A stretch of DNA of 64,000 nt, from assembly GCF_003286085.1 (NCBI RefSeq), contig NW_020825350.1, forward strand, positions 558,001 through 622,000, given 5' to 3'. This DNA comes from Drosophila persimilis (lineage: Eukaryota > Arthropoda > Insecta > Diptera > Drosophilidae). Both the position numbers and the translations under genes were made by a program. Of the stretch, positions 44,497 to 57,619 are shown in pieces. The notes beneath the pieces are model-generated. The model saw only the letters and a program-made list of their open reading frames with translations. It was not told where the DNA came from and did no database searches. How positions within the stretch are numbered: the stretch's first letter is position 1; each line of letters begins with the position of its first letter.

Positions 44497-46826
44497 TTTA
44501 GTTTAGTCATAGCTGGTAATGAACTGTGGCCTATGGACCGGCCTGACGGAATGCCCAACATTGTCTCCCTGGAGGTGATGTGCGGCAAGGATCACATGGA
44601 TGTTCATCTAACATTCTCGCATCCGTTTGAGGGAATTGTTAGCTCCAAAGGTGCGTATCCTCCTAAAAATCTTGCCCTGATACGAGTACTAATCCCCACT
44701 CTGATCACGTTAGGACAACACAGCGATCCGCGTTGTGTGTATGTGCCGCCCTCAACGGGCAAGACATTCTTCTCGTTCCGCATCTCGTATTCACGATGCG
44801 GCACCAAACCGGATCTCAACGGACAGTTCTACGAGAATACGGTGAGACTGCAATCGATAATGATCTACAATACATCTCAAACATCCCCCATCCTCCATCC
44901 CCCTCGAAGTGTTGAACCCAACTAAAGATCACTTTTGTCCATCACATCACAGGTAGTCGTGCAATACGACAAGGACCTGCTGGAGGTCTGGGACGAGGCG
45001 AAGCGGCTGCGTTGCGAGTGGTTCAACGACTACGAGAAGACCGCCTCCAAGCCCCCGATGGTGATTGCTGATCTGGATGTGATCCAGCTCGATTTCCGCG
45101 GTAAGTCGGCCAGGCAATCCATTCAGTCGGATCCGCTTTTGATCCATATCTATATCCAATATCTTCCGCGCAGGTGATAATGTCGACTGCTGGATGGAGA
45201 TTCAGCATGGCAAGGGTCCCTGGGCGCCGCCAGTGAGCGGCATTGTGCCCCTGGGATCGACGCTGACCCTCGTCGTGGCCATCAACGACTACCGCGGTAA
45301 GCCCAAGAATATTTTGACCCGACCAATCAGTATCTTATGCTCGTATCTTTTATCTTTCAGGCGAGTTCGATATGCGCGTTAAGTCTTGCTTGGCCTCGGA
45401 CGGCTCTGGGCATGTGATCAACCTTTCGGATGAGTTCGGCTGCGTGCTGCGGCCCAAGATGATCTCACGCTTCCTGAAGGCCCGCGCTCCCGACGAGAGG
45501 GCCACCGTCATCACGTACGCGTTCTTCCACGCCTTTAAGTTCCCGGACGCGCTGAGCGTACACATCAAGTGCAAGGTGGAGATCTGTCGCCACGGCTGCC
45601 TCGACCACTGCCAAAACTCGGGCGTGGCGGGAGCCGGCGGTGAGGGCGGTCTCGGTCTCGGCCTCGGCCTGGGCCACGGAGTGACCAACGCCAACGAGCG
45701 CAAGGATGTTCACATGGGGGATGCGATGGGCAGCAGCAGCACCAACGATCTGCTCCGGGATCTGTCCCTGCCTCCGCCCCAGCACGGCATGGGCTTGGGA
45801 ATGGGCATGGGCATGGGCCTGGGTATGGGTCCGGGTGTGGACCATGACATCTTCTATGAGGACATAATACACGACCAAAAGCAGACGATTGGCGGACAAG
45901 GAGTGGGCGGAGTGGGAATGGGAGCTGGAGCGGATTATGGAGGCGCTCACGAGAAGAGTGCGAATCTGCAGCCGCGACCCGTGCACGAGGATCAGGAGGA
46001 AGCCGACCTGTCCGACCTGTTCGGCGACGACGATCTCGCTGATCTGGCCGACATGGACGGGGGTGATGGTGAGCGGTATCTGGGCCTTAAGAAGAGCGGC
46101 AAGTTCCCCCACGGACCACGGCAGTTGGAGGCACAGAAGCGCATGGGCGTGCCCATGGCCGGGCCCCGTTCTCTGGAGCCCAGAAACGATGACGAGGATG
46201 TGCCACGTCCCGTCTACCGGCCCCAGGCGGAGCCCCTGAAACAATCGCGAGAGGACCATATCGACTTGGATGTGGAGGAGCCCGATGAGAAGGCCGCAGC
46301 CCCTGGCGCTGATGCCGCCTCATCCTCATCCACATCCACAACCACATCCTCCACCACAGAGGCGCCGGAGAATCCCCGCCGTCGTCGTCGCCGCTCCCTG
46401 GTCATCTCAGATCGTAAAGTGCGCAGTGCCGACGTGGGAGTCAGTGGCCTCTACGATGTCATCTCCGAGGCAGACCTGGCCTTCTCGCCGGACTCGAAGC
46501 AGGAGGCAGTGACCGTGTTCCAGGGCAAGATCAGCGAGGAGGTCGTCTATGGCATCTGCATGCCCGTGCCTGGGTTCAGCATTCTGTTCATCGTGGTCAT
46601 CTCGGCCACCATTGTCTCGGCCCTGGTCGCCGGCTCGCTGCTCTACCGCTACCAGCTGCAGAAGGAGGCGCTGGACAAGCAGACGCCCATGCCGGTGCCG
46701 GGCACCCTGGCCTCCTGGATGACATTGCGCCTCTTCCGCCTGCGCCACATGCAGCAACAACAGCAACAGCAGCAGGAGCAAGTGCGGCAGCAGAGCCCCG
46801 TCGTGGGGCATGAAACGGTTCAGTGA
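44497..46826 (+). CDS. m/dy: ZP-domain transmembrane protein, miniature/dusky family (plus-strand member; first exon not placed)
   Basis: The exons are 44497-44650, 44714-44841, 44953-45100, 45174-45296 and 45361-46826 (672 codons, phases 0-1-0-1-1). The upstream exon with start and signal peptide is uncertain. The ZP domain spans roughly the first 300 residues, from PNIVSLEVMCG to KVEICRHGC, with paired Cys throughout. The linker is Gly/Met-rich (GLGLGLG, GMGMGMG) and acidic. A furin-type site RRRRRR|SL precedes a membrane helix (FSILFIVVISATIVSALVAG). The tail has a Gln run. Such proteins organise the apical surface and cuticle of wing and other epidermal cells. With the minus-strand paralog at 50.6 kb it matches the miniature-dusky complex; which gene is which is not decided. 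Confidence 0.88.
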
Positions 46827-47022
46827 TCGGTGCGGATAGTATCGTCATCGGATCGTATCGGATCGGATCGGATCGGATCGGATTGTGGCCTCCGTCTTCG
46901 TCTTTGCCTTCTATTATTATTTATTTATTTCGTATGACTTTTTATACGATCCTTTTTTTTGCTCGGAGATCAGAAATCTGAAAAGATAAAGAGACAAAGA
47001 CAGAGAGAGAAACAGAGAGAGA

Positions 47023-47064
<42 letters not shown>

Positions 47065-48509
47065 TTCCAAGATGAAGATGGAGATGGCACCGTAATGTTA
47101 GCTTCTCGTCCGTATCCGGGCAACAATGCAATACTCGAACCGCTCCAAATGGTTCCGTTTCACATTCGTATTGGTGCTGAACGATCGAACGATCGATCCA
47201 TTCATAACGTTTTTTTGTTTTGGTGCATTTAGTCGTTAAATTGCTTAAACACACACACACACACACACACACATACACAAAGACTCAAAATCACACACAT
47301 CCACATGCACATCCACATACACATATATAGAGAAAGAGACACAAACAGAATTGGTGGGTGGTATCGCAATACCCAGCGATACCGTACCCAGAAGAGGTGC
47401 TCAATGATGATAGATGTTCATGGAGTTCACATCATCTAGGTTTAAGGGAAACTTATTTATTTATTGATACATATAAATACCTAACTTATATATATTTACG
47501 GCATATGTTTGAGAAAATCGTACGATATAGAGCTAGCTTTAAGCCACATCAAACAAAATGGAAATTTTAAATTGAATTTTGAAAAATTTGTTTTGTTTTT
47601 TTGTTTTTTTTTTGTATATGTTTTGGCCTTGAAACTGAGTTTTATTTAGGGGAAATTTAGTTAAATTATATATTGCCTACGCAACCATCTAGTAAAATGC
47701 TAATTCTCATCATTTTCCATCGAAAATATTCACATTTGAATTTTGAGGGATTACACAAACAATTATTGAACACACTCTCTACCAGTCTATCTTTTCCGCT
47801 TATGGAATGCATTTCTCTATGTGCAGATACAAATTAAGTGCAACTTTTGTAATTGAAAAATTGACAATTGAATAAAATTAGCTAAGTTGAAATTAAAGAA
47901 TCCGAAAACGGCTAAATTATGTACTTGTATCGTGAGTATTGACGTAGATACGTATATGACAATATAACAGTAGATTAACAAAGAGAATACCACCTGGAAA
48001 AGGGTAGTAGCCCTCTTATACTTGCAGAAAGTCGACCTTAAATGGAGTGGCCCTCGACACACTGCAAGAGAGGCCGTAACAAATGGGACCATCGTGAAAT
48101 ATCCGATGGGAAAACTATAGCACTGTAAACCAATTGGACATTTCTCAACGCCATTTCAAGTTTCGGTCCAACTGGGAAGCGAATAGCATCACTCATTGCT
48201 AGGTCGCAGGCAGGACTCATTGATCGGCGAAGACTGTCGAACATCTCTCTGCAGTGCCATAGTTACAGTGCCACTGTGTTACAAAACTGGAGGAGATCCT
48301 AGGACCTATTGCCTCACTTTTGTACAAAACTATTAGCACAGTAGGTATAGCATTCAAATTCTTGTAGAGTGTCACAGAGGGAGAGCAGACGAAGCAGCAG
48401 GCAGGCCCAGGCACTACAGTCGGATTTGACAAATCAGTTCCATTCGGAAATTCGTCAGAAGAATATATTTTTCCAAGTAAGAAGTCAGCAGAGTTTAGCA
48501 GATCACACA
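46827..48509. other. 3' UTR of the ZP gene and spacer
   Basis: GGATC repeats (46849-46884), a GA run (about 47013-47060) and a CA run (about 47251-47272) follow the stop codon. T-rich sequence after 47.5 kb suits a 3' end. Nothing coding is seen. Confidence 0.5.
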
Positions 48510-48921
48510 ATGTCCGACCAGAATGAATTGTGAGTGGGTGGGTAAGTCTCATTCGATCCACATACTGATTGGATTCACCTTGTTTCAGACAACCTGACTA
48601 TGATCCAGAATACGAGGAGCTCCTCAAGTACTTTAAGAGCAATAACCTCATTTCCGATTCGTAAGTAACTTTACCAAGCTCTCTCGGACTCTCTCAGATG
48701 CTAACTACTACCACTGCAGACCCTCCGTTACGGTCCGTCCCGGAAGGGTCAAGATCACAGCCGACGGTGTGGTGATCGTTGACCAAGGTACTAATATGCG
48801 ACGTCGCAACCTCAAGGCCGTGCTCACTCTGCCCGACCTGAAGGAGCGCGCTTCTTATTCGTCTCACAAGTGGCTGTACGAACTGTCCTTGAAGCTGGCC
48901 GAGGACCCGCCCAGCCCGTAA
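48510..48921 (+). CDS. Small three-exon gene, 97 residues, unrecognised
   Basis: The exons are 48510-48529, 48589-48660 and 48720-48921. The donors are TT|GTGAGT and TC|GTAAGT, the acceptors are TTTCAG and CTGCAG, and both junctions are phase 2, giving 98 codons with the stop. The protein starts MSDQNELQPDYDPEYEELLK, acidic and Tyr-rich, then has a Val/Arg segment (VTVRPGRVKITADGVVIV), a basic patch NMRRRN and a polar end. No signal peptide or membrane helix is seen. Codon use is clearly fly-like. It lies between two convergent ZP genes. The stop TAA is part of CCC|GTAAGT, itself an excellent donor, so a further exon is possible. I know no matching family. Confidence 0.7.
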
Positions 48922-50647
48922 GTAAGGGCTGGAATACGGCTGACGGTCTTGGCGACCCGCCAGAGATCAAAAGACACAAGACGGTCAAGCAGAACATGCC
49001 ATCATTTCATCAAAATTAGACTGTTTCATTTGTTATATCACACACACACTTTAACAAACCCAAAATAGCAATAGTTGTATGTGTTATGTGCCGCTCAAAT
49101 TTATTTCAAAAATAATACCCACGAGTCCACGGGGAAGTTTCGCCATCCACCACTGCCTTTGTTTTTTTTCCAAATAATCTAAAGTGTTTGATTATTCCTT
49201 CGGAGCTTTCCTTGCATTGCTGTTTTATTGGATTTTGGATATCCAATATCAATATTGGATATTGATTGGTATATATACTCGTATAGGTATAAACTGTGTT
49301 AGTACCGGGTATAGCTCCGACTTCTTCCGATAGTACTTCCGCCTACTGGGCCGGAGAGGACGTGGCACAAAAGAGGACTTGAAAAGTCAGGCGAAAGTGA
49401 AACGAAAACGTCATAGCCTACTCTGCTGTCTGTCAACTGTTTGAATATACCTTTGGATCGAATTGGATCTGGTTCTTACGTTTTCAACGCTGCTTTCTTT
49501 TGGCATTGAGTGTATTCTTTCCATCCCAGGTATAGCTCAATGATGCGGAGGTAGGGGAGTGTGAGGGAGATATTATTGGCATATGTCCGCCCCTTCCTTC
49601 CCCGTAGAGGCGAGAGAGAAAAAAGATGAAGAACTGAGGGATTCTAAACAATTTATTGAACACTTTTTCTCTTCTCACTCTCTTGGCGCCGCTTACAAAA
49701 TTACGCAAAAAAAATCAAAGATATATATAGGGTTGCATATATATGGTTGCATATATACTCGTATATGTATGTGTATATGTATATGTGTGTTGTATGAATA
49801 ATTAAATCATTATGTGTATAAATAAATAAGTGGACTACAGGGTGTACGAGTACTACAATATGTGTCTGTTGTACGAGTAAGTAGTACAACGTGTAGATTC
49901 AAATCATCGTTCGGAAATCATCGGGAATGGGCGACAGTGGGGAGCAAAATGTTCGGCTTAGACTAAGGCTTAAGGCGCTTAAAATATTTAGTGACTAATT
50001 CAAGTGTACGTGTATGTGATGTGTATGCATGTGTGTGCGTGTCTGTGTGTTTGTGTGTGAGTCTACAAAGTCTTAAGAGAGTCTTACCGGAAATACTCTA
50101 AGTAATCAAAGGTCGAATCAAATGTGAGAGAAAGCTACAACTGTGGGCTTGGACGGGGGCGTGGCATGGCATAGCACCGTCTCAAAGAAGTAGAACCTAG
50201 GCTTAAACTAAAACAAAAATAAATCGATTATCGACTGCCACCAACAGGGAAAATGCAGGGAATCGTTTGACAGCTCTCAGTGTACAGCGGTGTAAATGGA
50301 GGTGCCGATCGTGTGCAGATAGTGTGCATGTGCATGGGCAGGGATGGGTGAAGCGTGGGGGGGGGGGGGGACCCAGTAAACTTGGCTTGATTTAATGTTT
50401 ATATAATTTGTATCAAAAATTAATCTAACGAAGCGTACGCTACAAATTTAAGAGCCGCAGACGCAGACGCAACTGTACCCAGGCCCGGAACTGGAACTGG
50501 AAGCACAATCGGAACTAGTACCGCAGCCAGTAGCGGAACCCATAACGGAACCAGTTTCCCAATGGCTGGCACAAGAATCGAAGCGAGTGTCCGTTCCAGC
50601 ATGCGTTTCCGGAACCGTAACCGGAACTAGCAACAGTTGGGGTTAGC
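48922..50647. other. Spacer and 3' UTR of the minus-strand ZP gene
   Basis: Mostly AT-rich with TATA/TATG runs (49.7-49.85 kb) and a G run at 50359-50370. No coding sequence was found. The part nearest 50648 is probably 3' UTR. Confidence 0.45.
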
Positions 50648-53600
50648 TCATGACAGCGCCCGCTTCTTGGAGAGAGTGCCTTGAACATCCGCCGGCGACG
50701 CCAGCTGGAGGACGGGCAGCGCGCCGGCTGCGGCGGCCGCAGCCAGTTGGGGATTCGTGAAGGCAACGGCCCGCTCCTTGGCGGTGAATGAGGAGAAGGG
50801 GCGCAGGCGGACGTACAGGATGGCAGACGTGAGACAGGAGGTGACCAGGATGCCCAGCAGCACGATCAGCGTGATGGCGAAGCCCGGCGTGGTCATGCAG
50901 ATTAGTCCCTCCTCTCGCACGGGGAATACCATTGTCTGCGCAGTCGAGCCGGATCCGGAGGCGTTGGTGGCGTTGCCGCCCTGTTCGTCAATGGCAAAGG
51001 TCAGATCCCCGGAGGAAACCACCTTGATGATGCGGTTCAGACCCACCTGGGGCTCGGCCACGGCTCGGGCCCGACGCTGAACCCTGCGCTCATCGCGCCT
51101 CTTGCCAATGGCACTCGCCACGTGGTAGGCATCCACATGCAGCTGCGGGGGTGGTGGTCCATACTGGGACTCCGGGCCCACCTGTAGGTGATGGACATCC
51201 TGGAGGTTCGTCTCGGAGGAGCACTGCTCGGGGCAGTGGTAGCGGCAGATCTGAATTGTGCACTGGAAGTGCACCTCCATGGAGTCGGGGAACTTGAAGG
51301 CCTGGAAGTGGGCGTAAGACAGCACTGAGGCAGAGGCCCCGAAGTTCTTGATCTTGGTGAAGCGGGACATGAGCTTGGGCCTGGTCACACAGCCCCGTTG
51401 ATCTACCAGCTGGATGGGAGCCCTCTTGCCGTCGTGGGCGACACAGTTGCGCACCAGCATGTCAAACTTGGAGTCATCGTCCTTGATGGCCAGCACCATG
51501 GTCATGGTCTGTCCTATCTTTACCAGCCCGGACACCTCGGAGGCCCAGGGGCCCTTGCCCACCTGGATCTGCATCCAGCAGCCGACGTTGTCGCCCGCAA
51601 AGTCCGCCCGCACCACGTCCAGCATGTCGACGGGGAAGGGCCGGAAAGTGACGCTCTTCTCGTACTGATCGTGCCACGTGCAGCGCAGCTTCCGGGCCTG
51701 GTCCCACACCTCCTGCACTTGCGGATCGTACTGGATTACAATGATATTCTCGAAGTAGGTGCCGGCCCCCGTCCCCGCCCCAGAAACACTCTGATCGTGT
51801 CCGTAGCCCTGGCTGTAGTTGTCCGTGTTCCCGGCGGTGCCGCACTCATGCAGCCCGATGTCAAAGCTGGCAGAGGTCCGGCCCAATCCGGACGGCAGAT
51901 GCACGCAGTTCATATTGCTGTAGTGGCCCTTGGAGAACACGATCCCGTTGAAGGGCTTGTCGAACTGGACAAACACCTTCATGCCGTTCTTCTCGCACTT
52001 CACGTCCAGCGACACGATCTTGGGCATATCCTGCACGGGCGAGGCCCAGATTTCGTTGTTGCTGGAGGCACCCACACTCAGGTCGGGCACCTGCACCTGC
52101 TGCACCTGTACCTGCTGGGGCATCTGCTGTTGCTGCTGTTGCTGTTGCTGCTGCTGCTGCTGTTGGGACTGGCGCTGGGGCGGTGGGGGTGGTCCTTTGT
52201 AGAACTGGGCTCCAGGCGGCGGCGGAGGTCCAAAGGGTTGGCCAAAACTTAGGGGAATGTTCTGGTGGTTGCCTATGAAGTGGAAGGTTGAAGAAGGTCG
52301 GCTCAGATCTTCGGATGGTGCGGGTGGGGGTGCGATGACTTACTGCGCAGTGTGAGACCCAACTGGGGCGGGGACGGGGGCATGTTGTGCTGGTAGTGCA
52401 CCTGCACCTTGGGCACCAGCACCGACTGTGGAGGTGGCTGCTGCTGCTGCTGCTGTTGGTGCTGCTGCTGCTGCTGAACCTGCATTTGCATCTGCTGCTG
52501 AGCCTGCTGCTGCTGCTGCTCCTGCTCCGACTCCTGGGCCATCTGGTCGAGCTCGTTCTCGTGCTCGGATAGGGCGAGGGCCAGGTCGTCGTCGGGTCCG
52601 CCAGCAATGGCCTTCACCACCTCAACGTCGTCCGCCAAGACCAGAGCAACCTGCGACCCATTTCCGGGTAAAGAGAAAGAAAGAAAGAAATCATGAATGG
52701 TCTGGTCGGCTCTCTAAATTAAGCTGCCTCCAATTGCTGCTGCAGCAACATTCAACATCCAACATCCAACTGCCGCGGAGAATGTCAAGTGGAATTGGCG
52801 CATCAGTGGCGGATGCGGCATGCAACTCAATTGCATAAGGCGGCAGCAGAAAAAAACGCCAAGAAAACGACAAGACAACAAAAAAAAGAGAAACACGAGA
52901 AAAAGCCACTGCAACAATTTCGCTTTTTTCCCGCCACTCTTTCTCTTCATCTTTCTCGCTCAGTGGCTGTGTGCCACATGCGGCATGCAATGCGAGGCGA
53001 CCCAATTGTCATGGAGATCCGCCTGGCAAAGAAGGCGATGTCAAGGCTAGAACCAGACAGCCATCAGCCATCAGCCAGCGGCCAACAATCGAACCACGAC
53101 CAAGATCAAGACGGAATCGCTGGATTGAGGTGAGTGATCGCAGCGGATGATACGAGTATGTATGTACATACATATGTATGTGCTCTATTATCGAGCCATT
53201 ATCGATCACATATCCTCACCATTTGTAGTGGATCGATTTCTATCGTCCAACTTTCTACTCAATATTGAATTTATTCCTTTGACCCTTTCCCAACAGCATA
53301 CTCCCATGTGCCTATCGTTCATCGTTAACACTAGCTTTCGATATTATCCTACACTTCTTATCTAACTTAATTGATTATCCATTGAATCCACTCTATTGCT
53401 GTATCCACCCTAACTCCATCTTCGTAACACGCAATCAATCGCTTTGTATTTCATATAACCTGTCGTATATCCTGTTTCAACTATTTATATTAATCTGTAC
53501 CTTAAATTCTTAATTTGTACATGCCGAAAGGAGCTCTCTTCCTCGATTCGATCCCATCCCATGGCTTCCCTTTGCTGGTATTAGGATGTTGACTGATTCA

Positions 53601-56600
53601 GCCATTAAGTCAATTAGCTGGCTACGTATAGAAGGCTATAGAAGTCAGGGGGAGACAGTTGCACTGGGGCTATTGCGGACAGGTGGACGACGGTGCTGAT
53701 GTCCAGTAAGGAGTACTTCAGCTGCTGCTGCTGATGGTGGCGCTGCCATCCCAAATGGTTGTCGCTGCGTCTGGCGTCTGCAACTCTGTGCCGCAGTGCC
53801 ACAAACAACTTTCTCCAGGCAGCGAGAGCATCTGAGAGCATCTCATCCAGCTCCAGCCTTAGCCTCAGCCTCAGCCTGAGCCACAGCCGCAGCTCCCATC
53901 GCGAAACGCGGTGCATCGGGGATGTCGCAACGACGGAGGCATCCTGAACCAATCCTGTTTGGTAGAAAGTGATGTGGCAAGCGCGGCAGACGATTGACGA
54001 AAAAAAGGTAAATGGTAAATGGCAATTGCCAAACGAGTTACCCAAAGCCCAAAACCCAAGACAAACCGAACCGAACCGAACCAAACCGAACCGAAAGCAA
54101 CAAAAATTCTATAATAAAATTTACATTTATCGTCGCGACGGGAACGGCAACGGCAACGGAAACGGGAATGGAACGTGATTTGGAGCGGCCCACAAGCAGA
54201 AGCAGAAGCAGAAGCGCCTCTTGAATACCAAACAAGACCCAAAGATTCGATTTGATTTTCGATGTTCCGGTTCCTTCTGCTTTATCCTCATACAAAACCC
54301 ATTACCAATAATCCTCATAGAGTCCATCTGGGAGAGGCTCCGCCTGCTGCGTTAATTGAAATGTGTGCCAAGTGCCTCAGTGCTGGCAAGTGTCCGCCGG
54401 AGTATCAGAATATCATAGTATGGGATTATCGTGAGCGTGTTTGCATTCCCGACGTTCCGTACAGGTTCGTTTCGTTGCTGTAATCGCAAGTGGGGACAAC
54501 TAATGAGGAGACGTACGGTACGAGTACGCTACATACTGGATGCTGAATGTTGGAGACGGGTATGAAGCTGAAGCTGAAGCCAAAGCTGAGGCTGAAGCTG
54601 AAGATGAAGCTGGAAATCCAAAGCCGGCTGTTGTTGCTAATCTTGACCTCGACCAATGCTAAGCTCTTGAGATGCTGTCTGGCTTTGGGGGTCTGACTGG
54701 CAGCACACCAAATCGGGAGAAAGTGAAACATTAGCAGAGAATCTGCGGGGGGGAAGGAAGGAATTTGGCAGCCACTTGAGAGCTTCATTGCGCGGGGTCA
54801 AAGGTGAACGCTATGCAGTTTGGCAGCAATTCGCAGTGCGGCCCGAACATGAAAGCGAAAAGGAAGTCCAGATGGATGTGGAGATGGGGTTGGGGTTGGG
54901 GATGGCGATGGCGATGGGCCAAAGCAAGCAAAAAGTCCATAAGGATTGGGAAATCGGCTTGCGGCCATCGCAAATTGTGTCATCGCCCCAGAATACATCC
55001 ATACATCCCAGCAAACAACAACAAACAACGAAACTTTCTAACGTCACGACTGTGGTGCCAAGAGATTTTCTGATGGGTATTACCGAGGCACGGATGCATA
55101 TGGAATTTTAATATGTTCCCGGGGAAACAGTCACAACAAAAGAGAAAGGAATGCTGTGGCTGTAGCTGTGGCTGTGGCTGCGGCTGCGGCTGTATCTATG
55201 GCTGTGGCTGCGTCTGTCGCCGGCGGATGTCAAACGGGGAGGGACTGGGTCGGAAAATGCTTTCAATGAATCAAAAGGATTATCAAATAAGGCGTGATTT
55301 GGTTTCTACATGCTATACGTAGCACGTACATATGTATGTAATTACGTCAGTCCAGTGTTGGTTAATCACTTAGTTCAGCTGCAATATAGCTGATTCCCCT
55401 TTCCTTTTATTTTTCTAAATTTCCTAATAACATTCCGTCCATGGTTTATTAATGCCGGAGGAAATCCTCGCCGTCTTCCAAGTTCCTTTTGGCTAAAATT
55501 ACCTTATTTCCTAAGTGGCTAATAAATCACTAATACGAACTCAGTTTTTTGATTCCCGTGATAAAACTCACTTTCAAGTAGCACCATTCCCCTAAAGCAT
55601 GCACCAGGAACTACTGCCAAATGTAACACACACACACACACACACACATCCATACGTGGCACACAATCACACTTTCTGGAGGGGGACCGAGTACACGCGT
55701 GCAATTGAGGCGAAAAACGAGGCCATGGCAATTACCCATCCCATCCCATCCCATTCCATTTCATTCCCAGCACTTGGCGGCTGGCTGCTCTTTCACTTGC
55801 ACACACACGGACACAGACGCAGGCACAGACACTGGCACAGGAACTGGCACAGGCACTAACATGCACACGCATTTAGGCAGTCAGACAGACTGGGAGAGGG
55901 AGAAGAGATGCTTAAGCCGGCTGCTTACTGATGAAGTACTGGCTAAACGAAGAAGCAGTTGCCTTGTAGCTCCCCTCTGATTACCCAACTATTTTAAGAT
56001 TTTACTGGTTTGGTAGAACTTTATCTTGCCTCGTGAACTGAAGGCAGTACTAGTAGCGGTGCTTGTACTAAATATAGGCACTTCAGCTACTAGCTTACTA
56101 TTCTTGAACATTCAAGCACTTCCACAGCCTTGTCAGTGGTCAGTGGTCAGTGGTCAGTGCTGTAAAGTGTCCCTGTTACGATACATAAGATCCTAACATT
56201 ATACTTTGGGCATCCTTAGCCCAAAGGAGTCATCCTTTTTGCCTTTTCAAATCCACGAAGAACACATAAATAAATAAGAAACTACGAGACCACCCCCTCC
56301 CCCCGCAAATGCTGCTGTGCAGGAAGCTGCAGAGTGGCTGCCGTCTCGTTTGGACAGTACTTAATGTGAATTATCTATTTATAAGCTGTTGGTTTTGCTG
56401 CTGCTGCTTGCTGCTGTTGTGTCTGCAGCTTAGGCTTAAATTGATTTTAATTATTTGCATCGTTTCAACTCACCTGCAGTGAAAGGAAAATGATAAGCGG
56501 CAGCCAAATCTTCTTAGCACCGATTTCTTTGCCACCTTGCCGCGGATGTTGTCTGCAGCGCTGTTGTTGGTGCCGCAGCTGCAGCTGCTGCTCTTTTGGA

Positions 56601-56680
56601 TTAGTGTGTTGCATGCTGCTGCTGTTGGTGCTGTTGTTCGATGTGTAATTAATTTGTTGAACATTATTTGATATTTTCAT
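50648..56680 (-). CDS. m/dy: ZP-domain transmembrane protein, miniature/dusky family (minus-strand member)
   Basis: The exons are 56680-56474, 52650-52344 and 52272-50648 (2139 nt, 712 residues; phases 0 and 1). Exon 1 encodes a 55-residue polar, Asn/Gln-rich stretch and then KKIWLPLIIFLSLQ. It joins VALVLADD of exon 2 to complete a signal or anchor helix, a good check on the model. Poly-Gln and Pro runs follow (QQQQ, GPPPPP). The ZP domain runs from PKIVSLDVKCE to CTIQICRYHC and is uninterrupted by introns. A furin-type site (RRVQRRAR) precedes the membrane helix FAITLIVLLGILVTSCLTSAILYV and a short tail with an Ala run. It acts in apical membrane-cuticle attachment by family. The first intron of 3.8 kb holds only repeats. 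Confidence 0.88.
52723..56473 (-). other. First intron of the minus-strand ZP gene
   Basis: 3.8 kb with TACATATGTA palindromes (53160-53180, 55327-55340), CA runs (about 55627-55648) and AACCG repeats (about 54063-54092). Frames here, such as 53614-54084 minus, are repeat-rich and are not called as genes. Confidence 0.45.
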
Positions 56681-57576
56681 AGGATTACAGAAGGTGTGTA
56701 TGTGTGGGAGAAGTAGAAGAAGAAACAGTTGAAAAGGCAGTCGGTGGGGAAGAGAAATGGAGGGTAAAGCAGAACCGAAGAAAGTGCTTCAATTGTTGTT
56801 TGGTTTTCGCTTTTTTCTCTCCCATTAACATCATTATTACCATCCATGAAAGTGCTTGCTGTTAATTGCAATTTATTAGCGATTTTCCAGTTAGCTGAAT
56901 GATGATTGATTGTCTCTGTCTGCTCTCCACTCCCTTCCAACTCTCCTCAGCTCCCCACCCACGGGAGACAAGTGAAAACAAAAACTCAAAAAGAGAGAAA
57001 GAGAGAAAGAGAGAGAGAGAGAGAGGGAAAAAGATGCGACGACAGTTGAAGAAAGAATCTGCCTAATGACCGCCACTGGCACAGCCACTGCCACCGCCAG
57101 CCCAAAACTGGTGGAGAGAGGTGAAGTGATGTGTGTGGCTTCGACTTGGTGTTGGGGTTGGGGTTGGGGTTGGGGTTGCGGCAAGGTGAGAAGTGTTAAT
57201 AGGTTTCCCCATAAGTGAAGTGGGTCATCCGTGGCCCAGACAAATATACGTATGCGTATGAATGCATAGTTGGCCAATTAAAAGTCCGCAGACGATTCGA
57301 AATCTGTTAAGAATGGCTGAGGAGACGGAGAGAGTGATGTGAGATGCGGAGGAGGATGATTGGCAGTGACCTTGAACATGTCCTCGTCCTCTACCCGAAT
57401 TAAATGTTTAATGTTCTCGTTGAAATCTGTTCGACTGCTAGTGGAGGAACCCTTCAATTTTGAAGTTGGTCGATAAAGTGAGGATACTCATAGATACATA
57501 GTTCAAGAAGAGTGGGAATGAACTTTCTGTTTGAGACAGAAACTAAACTTATAAAGAGGTCTCCATCCACAGGGGT

Positions 57577-57619
57577 GGTACAGGGAAGGTACAGGGAAGG
57601 TACAGGGAAGGTACAGGGG
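57577..57619. repeat. 11-bp tandem repeat GGTACAGGGAA
   Basis: Four almost perfect copies in tandem in non-coding DNA upstream of the ZP gene. Confidence 0.9.

Noticed and set aside
45465..46259. 264-codon minus-strand frame opposite the ZP gene
   Set aside because: It is the antisense of a GC-rich coding exon whose sense frame has a clear ZP domain and membrane helix.
53614..54084. 156-codon minus-strand frame in the ZP gene intron
   Set aside because: It contains LRLRLRL from a CAGCCT repeat and lacks splice or promoter support. I kept it out despite a less repetitive end.
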